A stretch of DNA of 64,000 bases from Chrysopilus asiliformis (GCA_964034945.1 OZ035960.1:18482403-18546402), one strand, 5' to 3'. Shown: positions 23,351 through 34,203, numbered from the stretch's first letter. The notes: generated by a model from the sequence alone, not told the origin. Program-made: numbers and translations.

Positions 23351-24820
23351 TTAATATCTAAAAAAATATAAATGCAATCTAGTTAAAATAATCTCAGGAA
23401 TATGCTTTGCTGTCGTAATTTTTTAACTTGTATTTCAACGTAAGAGATTAAGTTATCAATGATATAAAAATGTACAGAGAAATCGTTAAACTCGAACTTT
23501 TGCTCACAAGAAAAACTTTTTCTGAAATGCCTCTGTAAATCAACACACACACGAATCTATATATGTTCACATATGGAGAATAAAATTTCAAATATTTTTG
23601 CACCTTTCTCACTCCTGGATTAAGAGTAAAATTCATCTGACAATTTCAAAAAATGTTTTCTTAAAAACTTTCTCAAATATTTTTTTTCCCTCGAAATATG
23701 TTATTTTTATGTATTTGGATACTTATGTATGACTTCGTTATCGTAAAAGATTATGAAAAACTTTTCGAATGTCTCTTTCAAAGGATTATTTGAAAATCTT
23801 TCTTTCTTTTTTCTTCTTCTTTGCATTTCGTTTTCGTCTTTTACTTCTTCTTCTCGTTTTTATTTTTACTTTTTTATTTTTTACTTTTAAAATGTTCCAA
23901 GTCGATATTGAGAGTGTAGAAAACGTACAACTAGAAACTTTTCTTGGGGAGTGTTCAGATTAAAATGAAATTTGTGCAAAAAGTTTCCCAAGTCTTTTGA
24001 TCGGTATTACTTACTCCCGTATTGGTTCCTTGGTATGGGCTAGCAATAGAAAAAAAAACGAAAAAAAAAGAATTTACAAAAAGAAAGAAAGAAAAAGTAT
24101 GCAAATTATTTCGTGACCTTCTTTTCAGTTATTATGGAAATCCATTGAGGCTTGATCAACACATACCGAAATCAAGTATTGTTCGTCTAATGGAGGGTAA
24201 AAGTTCGCACGTTTTTATTAAGTGTTGGCCAAGTATTTGATGTGTTCGTGAAATGATTTATAAATTGTTATATTAAGTATTCAATTCTAGTCATATTCAT
24301 GATTTTCAGAATTTTTGTTTTTCCCTAAAAGAAAAGATTAATAACGCTCACCTTTCATTTTAGAAATTTGGTTATTTAGGAAGTTCTTTGTTACAAATTC
24401 TGAGTGCCACTTAAAATCTATGTGACTCATAAGACTAATAGAAAGGAAAATTATTACAAGGAATAGTTGCGTATTATTCCCTACTGTTAGAACACGATTT
24501 GGCTGGAATTTGTTTTCAAACAAAAAAAATGAAAAAACAGTCCCCGAAAGCTTTTGTAATATAAGTAGTTTATTAATGATCGACCAAAATCGGTTCATAG
24601 GTTTCAGATTTTTATGAAATTTTGCATGTTGGAAAGTTTTATCAGCAGAATAAAAATAAAAAAAAATTCTAGCCAACATGTTTGCCTCAAAGTAATGTAA
24701 AATTATATTCTGAACATTTTTTTTTAAAAGCCGGTGTTCCAATTGCTTGGATCGATGTTAAACGTGATTGAGGCTTAAACGTCTAATGATTTTTGACATC
24801 TGTTTTTAGGTTTGACAAGT
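23351..24820. other. AT-rich stretch without recognised genes
   Basis: T-rich runs near 23790-23890. A 134-codon frame at 24338-24742 (minus) crosses repeat-like phrases ('aaaatcggttcataggtttcagattttt') and shows no domain, so I leave it out as a gene. Confidence 0.4.
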
Positions 24821-24822
24821 CC

Positions 24823-25020
24823 AGCGTAGTCCAAATGGTAAAGCACTTGGCCCGTATTCCGGAGTGCGGTGGTTCAATTCTCGACTGTCGCACGCTGTGA
24901 TTCAAGTCCACTCAACTTGCTTTACGAAATGAGTAGTGATAATTGTCGCTTGGTGTTAACGACATCATCGGTCTAAATTAGCGTGATCATTTTTTTTTGG
25001 AGCCAATGGGTGATAAAATG
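24823..25020 (+). mobile_element. tRNA-derived SINE
   Basis: A pol III A-box-like 'tagtccaaatggtaaagc' (24826-24843) is followed at the usual spacing by a B box GGTTCAATTCT (24871-24881). AGCGT at the start pairs with ACGCT after the B box, a residual acceptor stem. The anticodon and T stems do not pair well, so it is not a working tRNA. A tRNA-unrelated body follows ('agtagtgataattgtcgctt'), with a T run at about 24990 and an A-rich tail. One copy only in this window. Confidence 0.55.
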
Positions 25021-25682
25021 GGGGGATGAAAAATAAAAATGAAAAAAAAATGTATTAATAAATCAAAATATTGATTTTTTATTTATGTTTTTCAATTTCA
25101 AGCACAAACTGATGATAAACTTGTCGATTCATTGTATTTTTCTTGAGAAGAGATTTGTTTCAACATATCTTTGTCCTTTTTCAAATAATCGAAAAACTCC
25201 AAACAGCTGAGATTGATATTGTTTTTTGGTAAAAAGAATCGATTTAAGAGTTTTAACTTGTAAACGAGTCTTGTCCGTCGTCCAAATTGATGTTCTTGGA
25301 AGAGCGAACGCGTATTCGGCAATAGCGGAAAACTCAAAAAATTGCGTTTCTTTCATAAATAAATCTTGGAAAAAAGGTGGATTTTTCAAGGGGATGTGGG
25401 GGATAGCCACGTCCGAAAAGGGGATAATCCCCCTCAAACGGGTATAAATTGTCACGCCAGTCTAGATTGCTATCACGGCCTCTGCTGTTGATGGTTTGCA
25501 ACGTGAAAACCTTATAAATGTTGTAATTGATCCATGGCTCGCAATCCATGTAAAAACTGTGTAGATGCGAAGCAGGGAAGAAATTGTTATTAAACCTCAA
25601 TTGAGGAGTCCCATGTTCTTCGAGAGCTGTAGCGCCGAGGATGATGATGAAGATCAGTCTTTGGCAATTCCAACCATGAAAA
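25021..25682. other. Mostly unique stretch
   Basis: Several overlapping open frames on both strands between 25098 and 25699 have no domain and cancel each other as evidence. Two short inverted words around 25420 (GGGGATA..CCCCCTC) do not make an element. Nothing supported. Confidence 0.4.
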
Positions 25683-26130
25683 GATAGACTATCGAACAAC
25701 GAGTTAAAGTTATTGAAGCCTATTACGAAAATTGGCGTTCAAACAAAAAAGAATTTTGTATTTTGGCATTTCTCGAAGCAGCGAAGTCAATTGGCCACCA
25801 AGATCGTGCGATTTGACGCCTTTGGTCTGCTTTCTTGAAGGTTATCTGAAGAGTAATGTCTATGCCAACACATTACTCTTCAGATAACCTTAAAGAAAGC
25901 AGACGAAAGGCGTCAAATCACACGATTTTGGTGGCCAATTGACTTCGCTGATTTTTGGTGGCCAATTGAACACAACAATTCAACAGCTGAAGGATGAGGT
26001 TATAAGGCATCTTCGTAGTATCGAGGAGCAATTATGCAGAGATGTCATCAAAAATTTTGATCTTCGAGAGAAGGTCTGCCGCCGAAGCCCTGGCGATCAT
26101 TTGAGCGATATTTTCTCTCACACTTAATTC
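25683..26130 (+). pseudogene. Mariner-type transposase relic with internal deletion
   Basis: The left part reads like a mariner N-terminus after an early stop codon (TIEQRVKVIEAYYENWRSNK). The right part, from about 25965 to 26127, reads as the family C-terminus (TTIQQLKDEVIRHLRS... and CRRSPGDHLSDI). The whole centre, including the first two catalytic aspartates, is gone. What remains of the third-Asp region (SCDLTPL type) is present twice, head to head, as an inverted duplication at 25779-25950. It belongs to the IS630/Tc1/mariner superfamily and is a lineage distinct from the copies at 39.4 and 53.8 kb. Dead. Confidence 0.7.
25779..25950. repeat. Inverted duplication inside the mariner relic
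   Basis: CAGCGAAGTCAATTGGCC at 25779 recurs inverted at 25933-25950, and nearly the whole 80 bp between is mirrored (CAAATCACACGATT / AATCGTGCGATTTG and AGGTTATCTGAAGAGTAATG / its complement), leaving a loop of about 12 bp. A further direct copy of 'tttttggtggccaattga' follows at 25951. Confidence 0.85.
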
Positions 26131-27739
26131 CCATGTGCCAAATAACATGATTCAATAAAGAAATTAAAAATTGTCTTATTTTCTGTTAACTTCGGTTCAA
26201 GCCATTGTTGTTAACATTTTCTGATACCGCGAACTCGTTTAAACTTTTCTATTTATGTGGGGTGGAGGGTAGGAACAGTCTGATTTTGCCTATTCAAAAA
26301 GTTAAGGTCTGTTCATTAAAAACGCCTGGCAAACTTTACTCTTTCTTGCCCCTTTCAACCACTTTCGGCCCATTTAATTTTTCACAAAGTTTTAGAGATT
26401 TTATTCTTTCTATTGCGGATGATTTTTAAATAATTTAGGTCTTTAAACCAAAAAAGAAAGAATATCGTCGCATGTTGAAGCACTATTGGGTTAGGTAAAT
26501 GTAATTTGGGTCAAATTCAAACATCAACTAAAAGTGTAACTAACAACAATTTTATATTACACAAGTCTAAATTTTTAAATATAAAAGGGTTTCATTCCGA
26601 ACCCACTCAATATGGAATATTACATTCACATGTGACTACATTAAGCAAAAGTTGAATTTTTAACTTGTTTATACTGTTATATATTTATAACGACACCAAA
26701 TGAACTGAATATTCTCTGTCTAGAACTTTTGGAATAGAGCATTAGCAAATTATTTTCATTAAAAGCGACCATAGTGACCATATATGAATTTTTAATTCAA
26801 AAAAGGCTATGCTACCCTTGTATCCTGAATATACCATGCGCTATATTTATATGATTGAGTTTCGGTTTCATTTGTGACAACATTATTATCCCTTAAGTCT
26901 ATTAAGGGAATGTTTCTAGCATTTTTATTTCGTTTTTTTTTTTTTTTTGGGAAATGAATCTTCACCACAGTTCATTTAGAAGTTTAATTTTCCTCGTATT
27001 CGTAGCGAATATTAAATTTCATGAAGGACATAACGTTAGCCTAAAATATTAAATATCAAACACACATTATAGCAACTATTAACAAAGTGTGTAGTTTCAA
27101 ACTAATGAAAGTTTTTGCGTAATGTCGAAATTTGAAAGGATTGAACGAGGACTTTCTTTTTTTTTTATTTGATGAACATTGGACAGACCGATTAATTTTT
27201 CCTGGGCATATCGTTGGCGATGAAATTAAATACTAACATGGCGAGTTTTTCATTTTTTTGTTTTCTGAGTTCTCAAACAAAAAAAAAAGTTAATAAAATT
27301 AATGAATTTTCAGATTAAAGCTTCTCAAACAGTCATTTGTACGATATTGAATAAAAAGAGTATATGTGATTTCCCAAACAAAAATTTTGAAAAGCCAAAG
27401 ATTTTCTTATGCATTTTCGAAAAAAGCGATATGGGTGTGAGTAAGGATGGCTGAGAACAATGAAACAGCAAATTTCTGTGTAGAAAATAAACTTGGACGA
27501 ACACCAAGGAATCCAATCTGGGGAAAAAATCAACAAGTATTTGTCGCAGGCAAAATTCTTTGAAAATAATGCACCGCAATTATTTAAACGAAGTGCAACA
27601 CAGTCCCAAGCGAAAATTAACTCGAATTTTTACCCCATTTCAAGCTTCAAAAATAATAGCAACTGAAATTGTAAAACTACCAATATGAAGAGAAATGTGC
27701 CGCAGGCGAAAGAAATATAATTTACAGCAATCCCGAGAC
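26131..27739. other. AT-rich stretch without recognised features
   Basis: No repeat ends, exons or RNA motifs were recognised. Frames at 26205 (plus) and 27325 (minus) have no domain. Confidence 0.4.
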
Positions 27740-28503
27740 TAATGGCGTTTTCGACTGACAGATTCAGAGCAGGCTCTACCATAGTTTAGAGCAAGGTATT
27801 TTCGAGCAGATCTCGAGCAGATCTCGAGCAGATCTCGAGCACCTCTACTTGCAAGTCGAGCATTTCTCAAAGAACAAGAAGAAACATAAAACAAAAACAA
27901 ATAAAAATTGAAATTTGATGGCTCGCCGGCAAGAATATCATTGGAAATTATTTTTCGATATTTAAATATTTTCTATTTGTGGAAATCTATTTGTGGAAAT
28001 CTATTTGTGGAAATCTATTTGTGGAATGCCTATGAAACTATAAAAAGGGAATAAAAAAACAATTGCCTTATTTTAAAAATGTGTTACCTGTTCATCATCA
28101 TACGCGTCAATTAATGACACGAAAGTATCTAATTTTGGGATTTTCCACTTAACTGGGCACCGTTCTAATATATTTGTGACCAAATGAAATTCTTCTTCAC
28201 TAGATGAAGAAGAATCCAAGAAATCAAACACAAGAATATTTTCCATTTTCAATTTGGCACGATTTTGTTAGCCTTAACCTCAAAAGAGCAACTCAAATCT
28301 GACTACATTAGGCAGATCACAAAATTCCTTGAAAAATGCTCTTTTAATGCTCGCATACGGAGTACTTTCGTCACTCAAACACGTAACTCTTTTTCGAGCA
28401 ATCAAAAAATCTCAGTCGAACACAAGCTCTCAGAGTGAGCAACTTTAGAGCAACTTTAGAGCAACTTCAGAGCAAAAAGAGCATGCCAGTCGAAAACGCC
28501 ATA
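27740..28503. mobile_element. MITE, TA-flanked, ends TAATGGCGTTTTCGACTG
   Basis: TAATGGCGTTTTCGACTGAC (27740) is mirrored by GCCAGTCGAAAACGCCATA (to 28503). Length is 764 bp with TA at each edge. It contains tandem expansions: CGAGCAGATCT three times (27812-27840), a 14-bp unit CTATTTGTGGAAAT nearly four times (27972-28025), and AACTTTAGAGC repeats near 28441. Words with GAGC/GCTC are abundant throughout both arms. No coding capacity. Confidence 0.8.
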
Positions 28504-28510
28504 AGTAGAT

Positions 28511-29023
28511 TAACCTCCGTCGCACACTTCAGCTAAGCGAGCTCAACTACGTGTGCTAAGTTTCTCGCTGAAAGTAAAATCCTTAGCATTTGCATTGGCG
28601 ACCGCACACTTCAGCGAAACTATGAAACTACATCGCGTAGTCATGGGCGACGCGGACTAAGCTCGCTTGCGTAGTTCAGACCACAACTACGCGAACGACT
28701 TCGCTGGCATCGCTGACACTCACATATAAATATTTTCGGCGTTATACAGTGTAGAATCGGTGTTTGCAAAAGTGTAGTATTTTGTGGACATAAAAGTGTA
28801 AGGAAAACGTGAAAATTGAATTCTTTTGCGGAATATTTTCAATCGCGTTAAATAATTTATATCTAAAAATGGCTGCAAATAAAGTGGAAAAATTCATATA
28901 TTTACCGAAAATATCGCCGCGTAGCTTAGCTGAAGTGTGCAACGAGGTGAGCTAACCCAGCTAGGCTATGTAACTATAGCTAGCCTCGCTCACATAGCTT
29001 CGCTGAAGTGTGCAACGGAGGTA
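28511..29023. mobile_element. MITE, TA-flanked, ends TAACCTCCGTCGCACACTTC
   Basis: TAACCTCCGTCGCACACTTC at 28511 is matched inverted by GAAGTGTGCAACGGAGGTA ending 29023, extending through AGCTAAGCGAGC-like sequence. Further inverted and direct variants of the end occur inside (28607 'cgcacacttcagcg', 28929 'gctgaagtgtgcaacg'). It begins seven bases after the previous MITE ends. The 66-codon minus frame at 28742 is not supported as a gene. Confidence 0.8.
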
Positions 29024-30122
29024 AGTTTTGCATATTACAACATATTACAACTTTTTTTAGTGTGAAAAAGTCTAATTCTAATCGAAAATTTGGGACAAAA
29101 ATTTAGTTCTGTAGTTCTGTAAATCTGTGAAGTATTTTGAAAATTAAAAAAATTTGAAAATTTTCCATCATTGAATTTTCCATCAGTTATAGCAGTGCTA
29201 TGATTACTGCCTATGGCTCAACATTCCGAGTGGAGACCGGGCTTCTCAATTGAGGTTTTGTAACTATGTTTCGACCCTGCGGCACACATGAACTGCGAAC
29301 CATAGATGAATTGCAGCATTTGTAAGCTTTCGTTACATGAAAATGTTTAAATTTAACGCTCCTTCCAAAAAATTCTTCCAAAAAACCCAATTTAAAAACT
29401 CATTGTAAGAAATCTTCAAGGGTTATTAATAATAACGAAAATAATAAACAAGTCTACAAAAATAATCTTACCTACTCAATTTATCGGAAAATCAACTTAA
29501 TAAAAATTTCACCATCATTGACCAGTCTATTGGTTTTCCCTGAGCTACCCTTCTCATCAAAGTATCGATGGTGGGCTGATAAACACATAAATATATTGAG
29601 ATTCTGAACAACCAACACAAATACAAAATGATGAATAGAAAGGAAAGGAAAAAATAATTATCATCATTGAATCAATTCCAATAAACTGAACTGGAGAAAT
29701 TCTTAGACTATTTTTTGCAAACCAATCAACCGGAAAATATAATCATATCGTAAGGAATCGATCAAAAATATGATAGAAGTTAACGTTGTCAAATTAATAA
29801 CTAGAAATGAATAATGGTACTCTCTTTTTGCACTTAACACACGTTTTAAGACATTTATTTATCATTTTTGGTTCTTCCCAATTTCACAAAGTAAGAATTA
29901 TGATGATAAATTTTTGATATTTGCTTGGTCATACCAGTATACAAAGGTTCGATTTGTTTTAAAGGAGGTTTTTAGAATTTGTTGAAAATATCATCAATAA
30001 GTTGTCGGCTAGCATTTTTGGTGTCTGGGACGTATCTGCCACTAGTGTTTGTTATTTAGCGGCAGATACGGGCCATGGTATTGTGTTTAAGTTCGTTTTG
30101 ATAAAATAAAAACTTGAAAAAA
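29024..30122. other. Mostly unique stretch
   Basis: AT-rich. A short hairpin GTATCTGCC..GGCAGATAC lies at about 30034-30069, just before the next MITE. No gene supported. Confidence 0.4.
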
Positions 30123-30373
30123 TTAACCCTCTAGTAGGCAAGTGTATCTACAGATACAGCTTACGTTATGTCATTAAAAAATATACACATGTATTTCTTT
30201 TTCGTACTACTACCCCAGCAAGTGTATCTATAGATACACTCCCTTTTTCCACCCACTGGAAACTCAAACAACTACCTAGAGACAAAAGGGTTTCCGTTTT
30301 GGGTTTCCTGAAGCACAATTAACCTGCTCTAATTTTTTCTCTTCAAACAAAAATTGGCCTACTAGAGGGTTAA
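30123..30373. mobile_element. MITE, TTAA-flanked, ends TTAACCCTCTAGTAGGC
   Basis: TTAACCCTCTAGTAGGC (30123) and GCCTACTAGAGGGTTAA (to 30373) form a perfect 17-bp inverted terminal repeat including TTAA. Two copies of 'gcaagtgtatcta(c/t)agatac' lie inside. Length 251 bp. The edges suggest piggyBac-type mobilisation. The minus frame at 30276 runs out of the element and has no domain. Confidence 0.82.
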
Positions 30374-31384
30374 TCCTTACGACAATCTTATTGATTTTAT
30401 TTGAGAAAAAACCTGAATCCAATCGGTTCAAGAGTTTTTGAATGCAATAGTAACCAAAAAGTAAAACAGTTTTTTTTAAAGACTTTTTTAAAGACTTACT
30501 CATATTACCCTGATAATAGGGTGGAAAGTAAACATACTTAACAACCATTAAAAGTAAATCAACAGCGATTCTGGTTACATGATTAAATTTCTACACTGAT
30601 TTTAATTAAAAGTAATTCCCCATGACAATGACGATACAAAACTAAACCTTCAGTCAACATAAGACAGACAAGATTAAATAACATTGTGAAACACAAATAC
30701 CGAAATACACATTCATATATTCCCCTATTTCTCAATCTTTTGTTAGACTAGATTCATTTGGTGTACCTACATTTGTCCGTATAATTTGTAAGATATCAGT
30801 ACAACCCATAATTCTTTTTCGCTCTATGTTTCACAATTTTAATTTATGTCTATTTATAAATGTTTATAAATTTAAAAAAAGTAGGAAAATCAAAGAAAAA
30901 AAAACATCTAGCCTTGTCGTTTGTTAAAGCAAGGCATATAACACGTATTTTGCCTTGGATTAATGTGTTGCTATACGACCGAGACTTTCTTAAACTTGGA
31001 AACCAACCCCTAGAATTATCTTGTGTTGGCTTTATGCTACCAGACGTTGGCAATAATGCAACATCATTTCTGTTTGTCGATTAATGTAATGAAATTCCTT
31101 TTTTCTCCTTGATGTATCATACCCGGGCCCGATGTACTAAAGCCTCATCTAATTTAAGCCTGATGGGGGATATTTTTCTATACCCACCCTAAACCGAGGT
31201 GCCTCAACCTAAACCTCTGTTTTAGTCTTAACATCAGTTAAATTTAACCAACAGTGGAGGATCTGCCAACAAGGACTGATCCAGTGAATGCTTTTAATAA
31301 AGCTCAATTATATCTTAATCAGCAGGTGATATCTGAGAGCATGCCTTAATTAAATTACACACCGGGTCTTGTGACTGTGAAATG
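30374..31384. other. AT-rich stretch without recognised features
   Basis: The phrase 'cctgaatccaatcggttcaagagttttt' at 30413 is a stray fragment of the motif found in the modular repeats. Two opposed frames near 30850-31084 have no domain. Confidence 0.4.
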
Positions 31385-31520
31385 TTATGACAATCCCTGT
31401 CGAGCTAAAACCCTAGCCGACAAATGAAAGCTTGGTATATCATCAGGAGCAACAGCAGCGGCTGCGGCTGCGGCACCAGAAACAAAAAGGAGGACCGGTA
31501 GCAGAGTACGGAGGGGCTCA
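31385..31520 (-). other. Exon-like GC island, candidate
   Basis: On minus, a strong pyrimidine tract (TTTCTTCTTCTTCTTGTTG) runs into CTAG at 31521-31524, a good acceptor. The following 130 bp is GC-richer and open in the frame giving EPLRTLLPVLLFVSGAAAAA and then a short tail to a stop at 31385. The longer frame upstream (from 31594) begins with a hydrophobic stretch like a signal peptide. The plus strand is also open over this block (PETKRRTGSRVRRGS), so direction is not settled. Family unknown. Confidence 0.22.
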
Positions 31521-31594
31521 CTAGATAACGGAAATACAACAAGAAGAAGAAGAAAAAAAATCAGCATAACGTTGTAAGGATAGAACATAGACAT

Positions 31595-32129
31595 TGTAGA
31601 TAGTAAGTAGAAGATAGGTACTTTGTCTGCCTTTAAATTAAGTTAAAACTGCCCTTACAAAGGGTATACTTAAGAATGCTATTTATCTTGGTATTTAAGT
31701 TTAAGCAAAAACAATTTTTCCTTCTTTCATCTTGTTTTATTATTCGGCCTTTTAAAAATAAGAATCCGCATTAATATCGTGATATTGCCGCGAAAGTATT
31801 AATATTATAATATTGTATCTTACACAACATATTTTTAGACATTTAATAATGGTAAATTATTAATTACAGGGTACATAATCAAATTAAAGTATCGTAAATT
31901 AAATTTTATTTATTAAATTCAGTTGTGATTGAAATGGAGATTTAAAACATCACAGAAGAAGAAGAAAATAGGTAAGAATGTTTAAAAAAATGATAATAGC
32001 GCTTAACCTATTAAAGACACAAGCTTCGAGTTTCGAATTTTTTGGACAAAATTCGCCTAGAGGCTTAAACTGGGCATAGAAATAAAAATCTACTAAAAAG
32101 AATTTAATTTTTGTGAGTAATTACTGTTA
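31595..32129. other. AT-rich stretch without recognised features
   Basis: No gene or repeat recognised. Confidence 0.4.
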
Positions 32130-32535
32130 CATATCTGTGGTAATAAGGTAAAGTAGCTTAAGTCGATTTTGAGGTGAAGCCAAACTGATCTGTACTTGCA
32201 TTTCCATACAGATTAATTCGGCTTTGCAAGAAATTGACTAAAGCTAATTTAACCCTCTGTCAATTTGACCCCACAGCGATAAAAATTTTCTCTAATTCTA
32301 GTCGTAATAGTTTTTGGACTTTATAACTTCTTGACATTGTTTCTTTAAAAATTCTTCATTGTATTTTGCTGGAATCTATTGACATTATTGAAGTTTTTTC
32401 TAAGCGTACTCAGACATTTTCAATAACAACTAAAGGAAAATGGCTTATTACCGATTGGGGTCTAATTGACCCCAACGGTAGTTCTAGCAGGTTTTTTTTC
32501 GGTAGACGGAGGGTTAAGTTATTACCACAGATATG
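32130..32535. mobile_element. Inverted-repeat element, CATATCTGTGGTAATAA ends, interrupted
   Basis: CATATCTGTGGTAATAA (32130-32146) is perfectly mirrored at 32519-32535. The interior includes 'taagtcgattttgaggtgaa'. A TTAA-type MITE occupies 32249-32517, so this outer unit is split close to its right end. Outer boundaries beyond the 17-bp match are uncertain. Confidence 0.55.
32249..32517. mobile_element. MITE, TTAA-flanked, ends TTAACCCTCTGTC, nested
   Basis: TTAACCCTCTGTC (32249) pairs with GACGGAGGGTTAA (to 32517) at 12 of 13 positions. Inner words 'aatttgacccca' and 'ggggtctaattgacccc' make a second inverted set. Length 269 bp. The 70-codon frame at 32366 crosses two elements and is not a gene. 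Confidence 0.68.
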
Positions 32536-32556
32536 TGGAACACTGGTTACGAATGG

Positions 32557-32715
32557 GTTACCCGGCCCTTACACGTGACTATAAAGTCTGTCAGTAGCAC
32601 AGACTTCAAATGTCAAATTACTGACAACGAATTAAAAGATATTTAGCGAACTGGCAGTCAGTGCATTTACACGAGACTGTGTCAGCTCTACAGACGCGTG
32701 TAAGGGCCGGGTAAC
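32557..32715. mobile_element. Short MITE, TA-flanked, ends TACCCGGCCCTTACACG
   Basis: TACCCGGCCCTTACACG (32559) is mirrored by CGTGTAAGGGCCGGGTA (to 32713), and the match includes one more base pair outside. The interior has ACTGACA/TGTCAGT-like inverted words. Length about 155 bp. The end follows the YACAC pattern shared by several families here. Confidence 0.82.
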
Positions 32716-33117
32716 TATTTCTCATAACAGCTAATTTCACTGAAAAGCATTTTAATCAGTGTTGTGCGAAACTGCGTAAAAACAGTATTTTTTTGTTTAA
32801 AACGTGAAAACGTAAAAACCTGGTAAAAACGTAAAAAGTTGGTAAAAACGTAAAAAATTGGCAAAAAAACCTAAAAATTTGGGCATTGCATTCAATTAGG
32901 CGCAGTGCTAGTACCAAAATGTTCACCAAATGTATTCAGCTTGGTTCAACGGTCATCACATCACTTCGCGCTTAAAATCCTTTTGACTTTCAAGAGTGAA
33001 ATGTTATAGGGAGTTTATTCCCGGTCTTAAACTTTTGTCGTTTAACAAATAGCCACTAGTATTTGATAGTTACCAGTTGGTGCTAACGATACCAACAGGC
33101 TATCACACCCTCTGCAG
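32716..33117. other. Spacer with a short 'gtaaaaacgtaaaa' repeat
   Basis: Between 32785 and 32875 a decayed tandem of roughly 17-20 bp ('ctggtaaaaacgtaaaaagt') is visible. A palindromic GTTGGTGCTAACGATACCAAC lies at 33075-33095. No gene. Confidence 0.45.
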
Positions 33118-33228
33118 TTGATCTGTTTCAACCAGTGGCATTCCTACATATTCAGCGCCCTGGAGCAAGTAAAATTGTTGCACCCCCTCGATTGCATTGA
33201 TATTGTGGTGAAGGGCAAGCGGTCTGCA
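33118..33228 (+). pseudogene. Possible BTB-domain exon fragment
   Basis: After a good acceptor (ATCACACCCTCTGCAG) the plus strand reads LICFNQWHSYIFSALEQVKL and goes on with a Leu-His-Pro-Leu-Asp stretch and IDIVVKGKR to about 33228. The order Cys-x-x-x-Trp-x-x-Tyr, a Phe/Leu-rich helix, then Asp-Ile-x-Val-x-x-Gly-Lys resembles the start of insect ttk/lola/broad-type BTB domains (FCLRWNNYQ..., DVTLACEGR), but is two to three residues short. No matching continuation is seen downstream. It could be an exon remnant or coincidence. Confidence 0.28.
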
Positions 33229-33496
33229 TTATTTTGGACTTTTCATAATCATTCAAAATGTTTTATATTTGAGAGAAATTTCAGAATTACTTATTTTAGA
33301 TTTTCCTAAATAAAAATTGATAGTTTGCCACCTGCTTCTCGTTGATGCATGGTATTTGTATCTAAATGAAAAAATAATTTCCGAGGATTTCACTAAACAT
33401 ATTGTGAGAAGAAAATTTCCCATCGCAGAGGAAAGTTTCAGAAAACTCCAAAGAAAACCGTTTTCCCAGTCAATTTTTTTCCTGAATTTCTTTCTA
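33229..33496. other. Spacer
   Basis: AT-rich. The 72-codon frame at 33317 runs into the next MITE and has no domain. Confidence 0.35.
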
Positions 33497-34071
33497 TTAT
33501 GCGGCGGTCACACGACGCTGTTTTGCCAGCGCTAGTGGCTGTTTGGCTGTTAGCAGCCGTTTCAGCAGCACCGTGTGAACCCTAGTGCGTTGCTACTAGA
33601 TTTTAGCAGCGCTAGTGAATTAGAGAACGTTCTACTTTGCCAGCGCTACTAGGGATCACGTGACCCTGTCGAATGGTTTCTGAGCTGTTAAAAGTCTGAT
33701 AAGTGGTAAAGTTTGTTTATTGTAAAGGCCTGTGTCCACATGGAAGTTTATTTGCAGAAGTCGCTTCTAGCAGAGACTTCTGCAAATAAACTTCCATGTG
33801 GACACAGGCCTTAAGATGTTATTTTACGTTTATTTATTTAAATTTGTGTGTACCGTTTATTATTTAAAAATTCTCCCAGATTCAAATGTCAAACCACTGT
33901 TTTGCTACTTGCCAGCGCTACTAAAATAGAAATCGTGTGAACCCTTGCAGTACGCTGGCTGCTGTTGTTATTTACTTGCCAGCGCTACTAACCAACAGCA
34001 GCCAGCGGCTGGCAAAACAGCGGCTGGTAAAACAGCGGCTGGCAAAACAGCGTCGTGTGACCGCGGCATTA
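33497..34071. mobile_element. MITE, ends TWATGCSGCGGTCACACGAC
   Basis: The left end TTATGCGGCGGTCACACGAC is mirrored by GTCGTGTGACCGCGGCATTA ending 34071, and the match continues through GCTGTTTTGCCAGCGCTA. Inside, many copies of CCAGCGCTAGT and AGCAGCC occur in both directions, including GTGTGAACCCT-type sub-ends at 33570 and 33930. Length 575 bp, of which 91 bp is a nested MITE. The 95-codon frame at 33937 with KQRLAKQR-like repeats is the repeat read through. Confidence 0.8.
33723..33813. mobile_element. 91-bp hairpin MITE nested in the previous element
   Basis: TAAAGGCCTGTGTCCACATG (33723) is mirrored to 33813. The arms are about 38 bp, with one base difference and only a GCTTCTAGCA-like loop. 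TA at each edge. Its transcript would be a microRNA-precursor-like hairpin. Confidence 0.88.
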
Positions 34072-34203
34072 GATATCAAATTTAATTACCGTAGTGTGGC
34101 GGCGATACTAAACTCCATACAAAGAATCGGGAAAAGTGTGATGGGGGAAGGGGAGTTTGAAAGGTCGAAAATTAGCGTGCCCTATTTTATCGACAGCCCC
34201 TTA
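34072..34203 (-). repeat. End of the GGGGCTGTC repeat, second copy
   Basis: Ends ATCGACAGCCCCTTA; on minus it starts TAAGGGGCTGTCGATAAAAT, the partner of the start at 21321. 'gtagtgtggcggcgatact' is shared with 21426. The MITE at 33497-34071 abuts its other side, so that MITE may have inserted into it. Confidence 0.5.

Noticed and set aside
24338..24742. 134-codon minus-strand frame
   Set aside because: No recognised domain, and part of it is a known repeat phrase read in reverse ('atcggttcataggtttcag').
24823..24895. Functional tRNA gene
   Set aside because: A and B boxes are present but the anticodon and T stems do not pair, and a SINE-like body follows.
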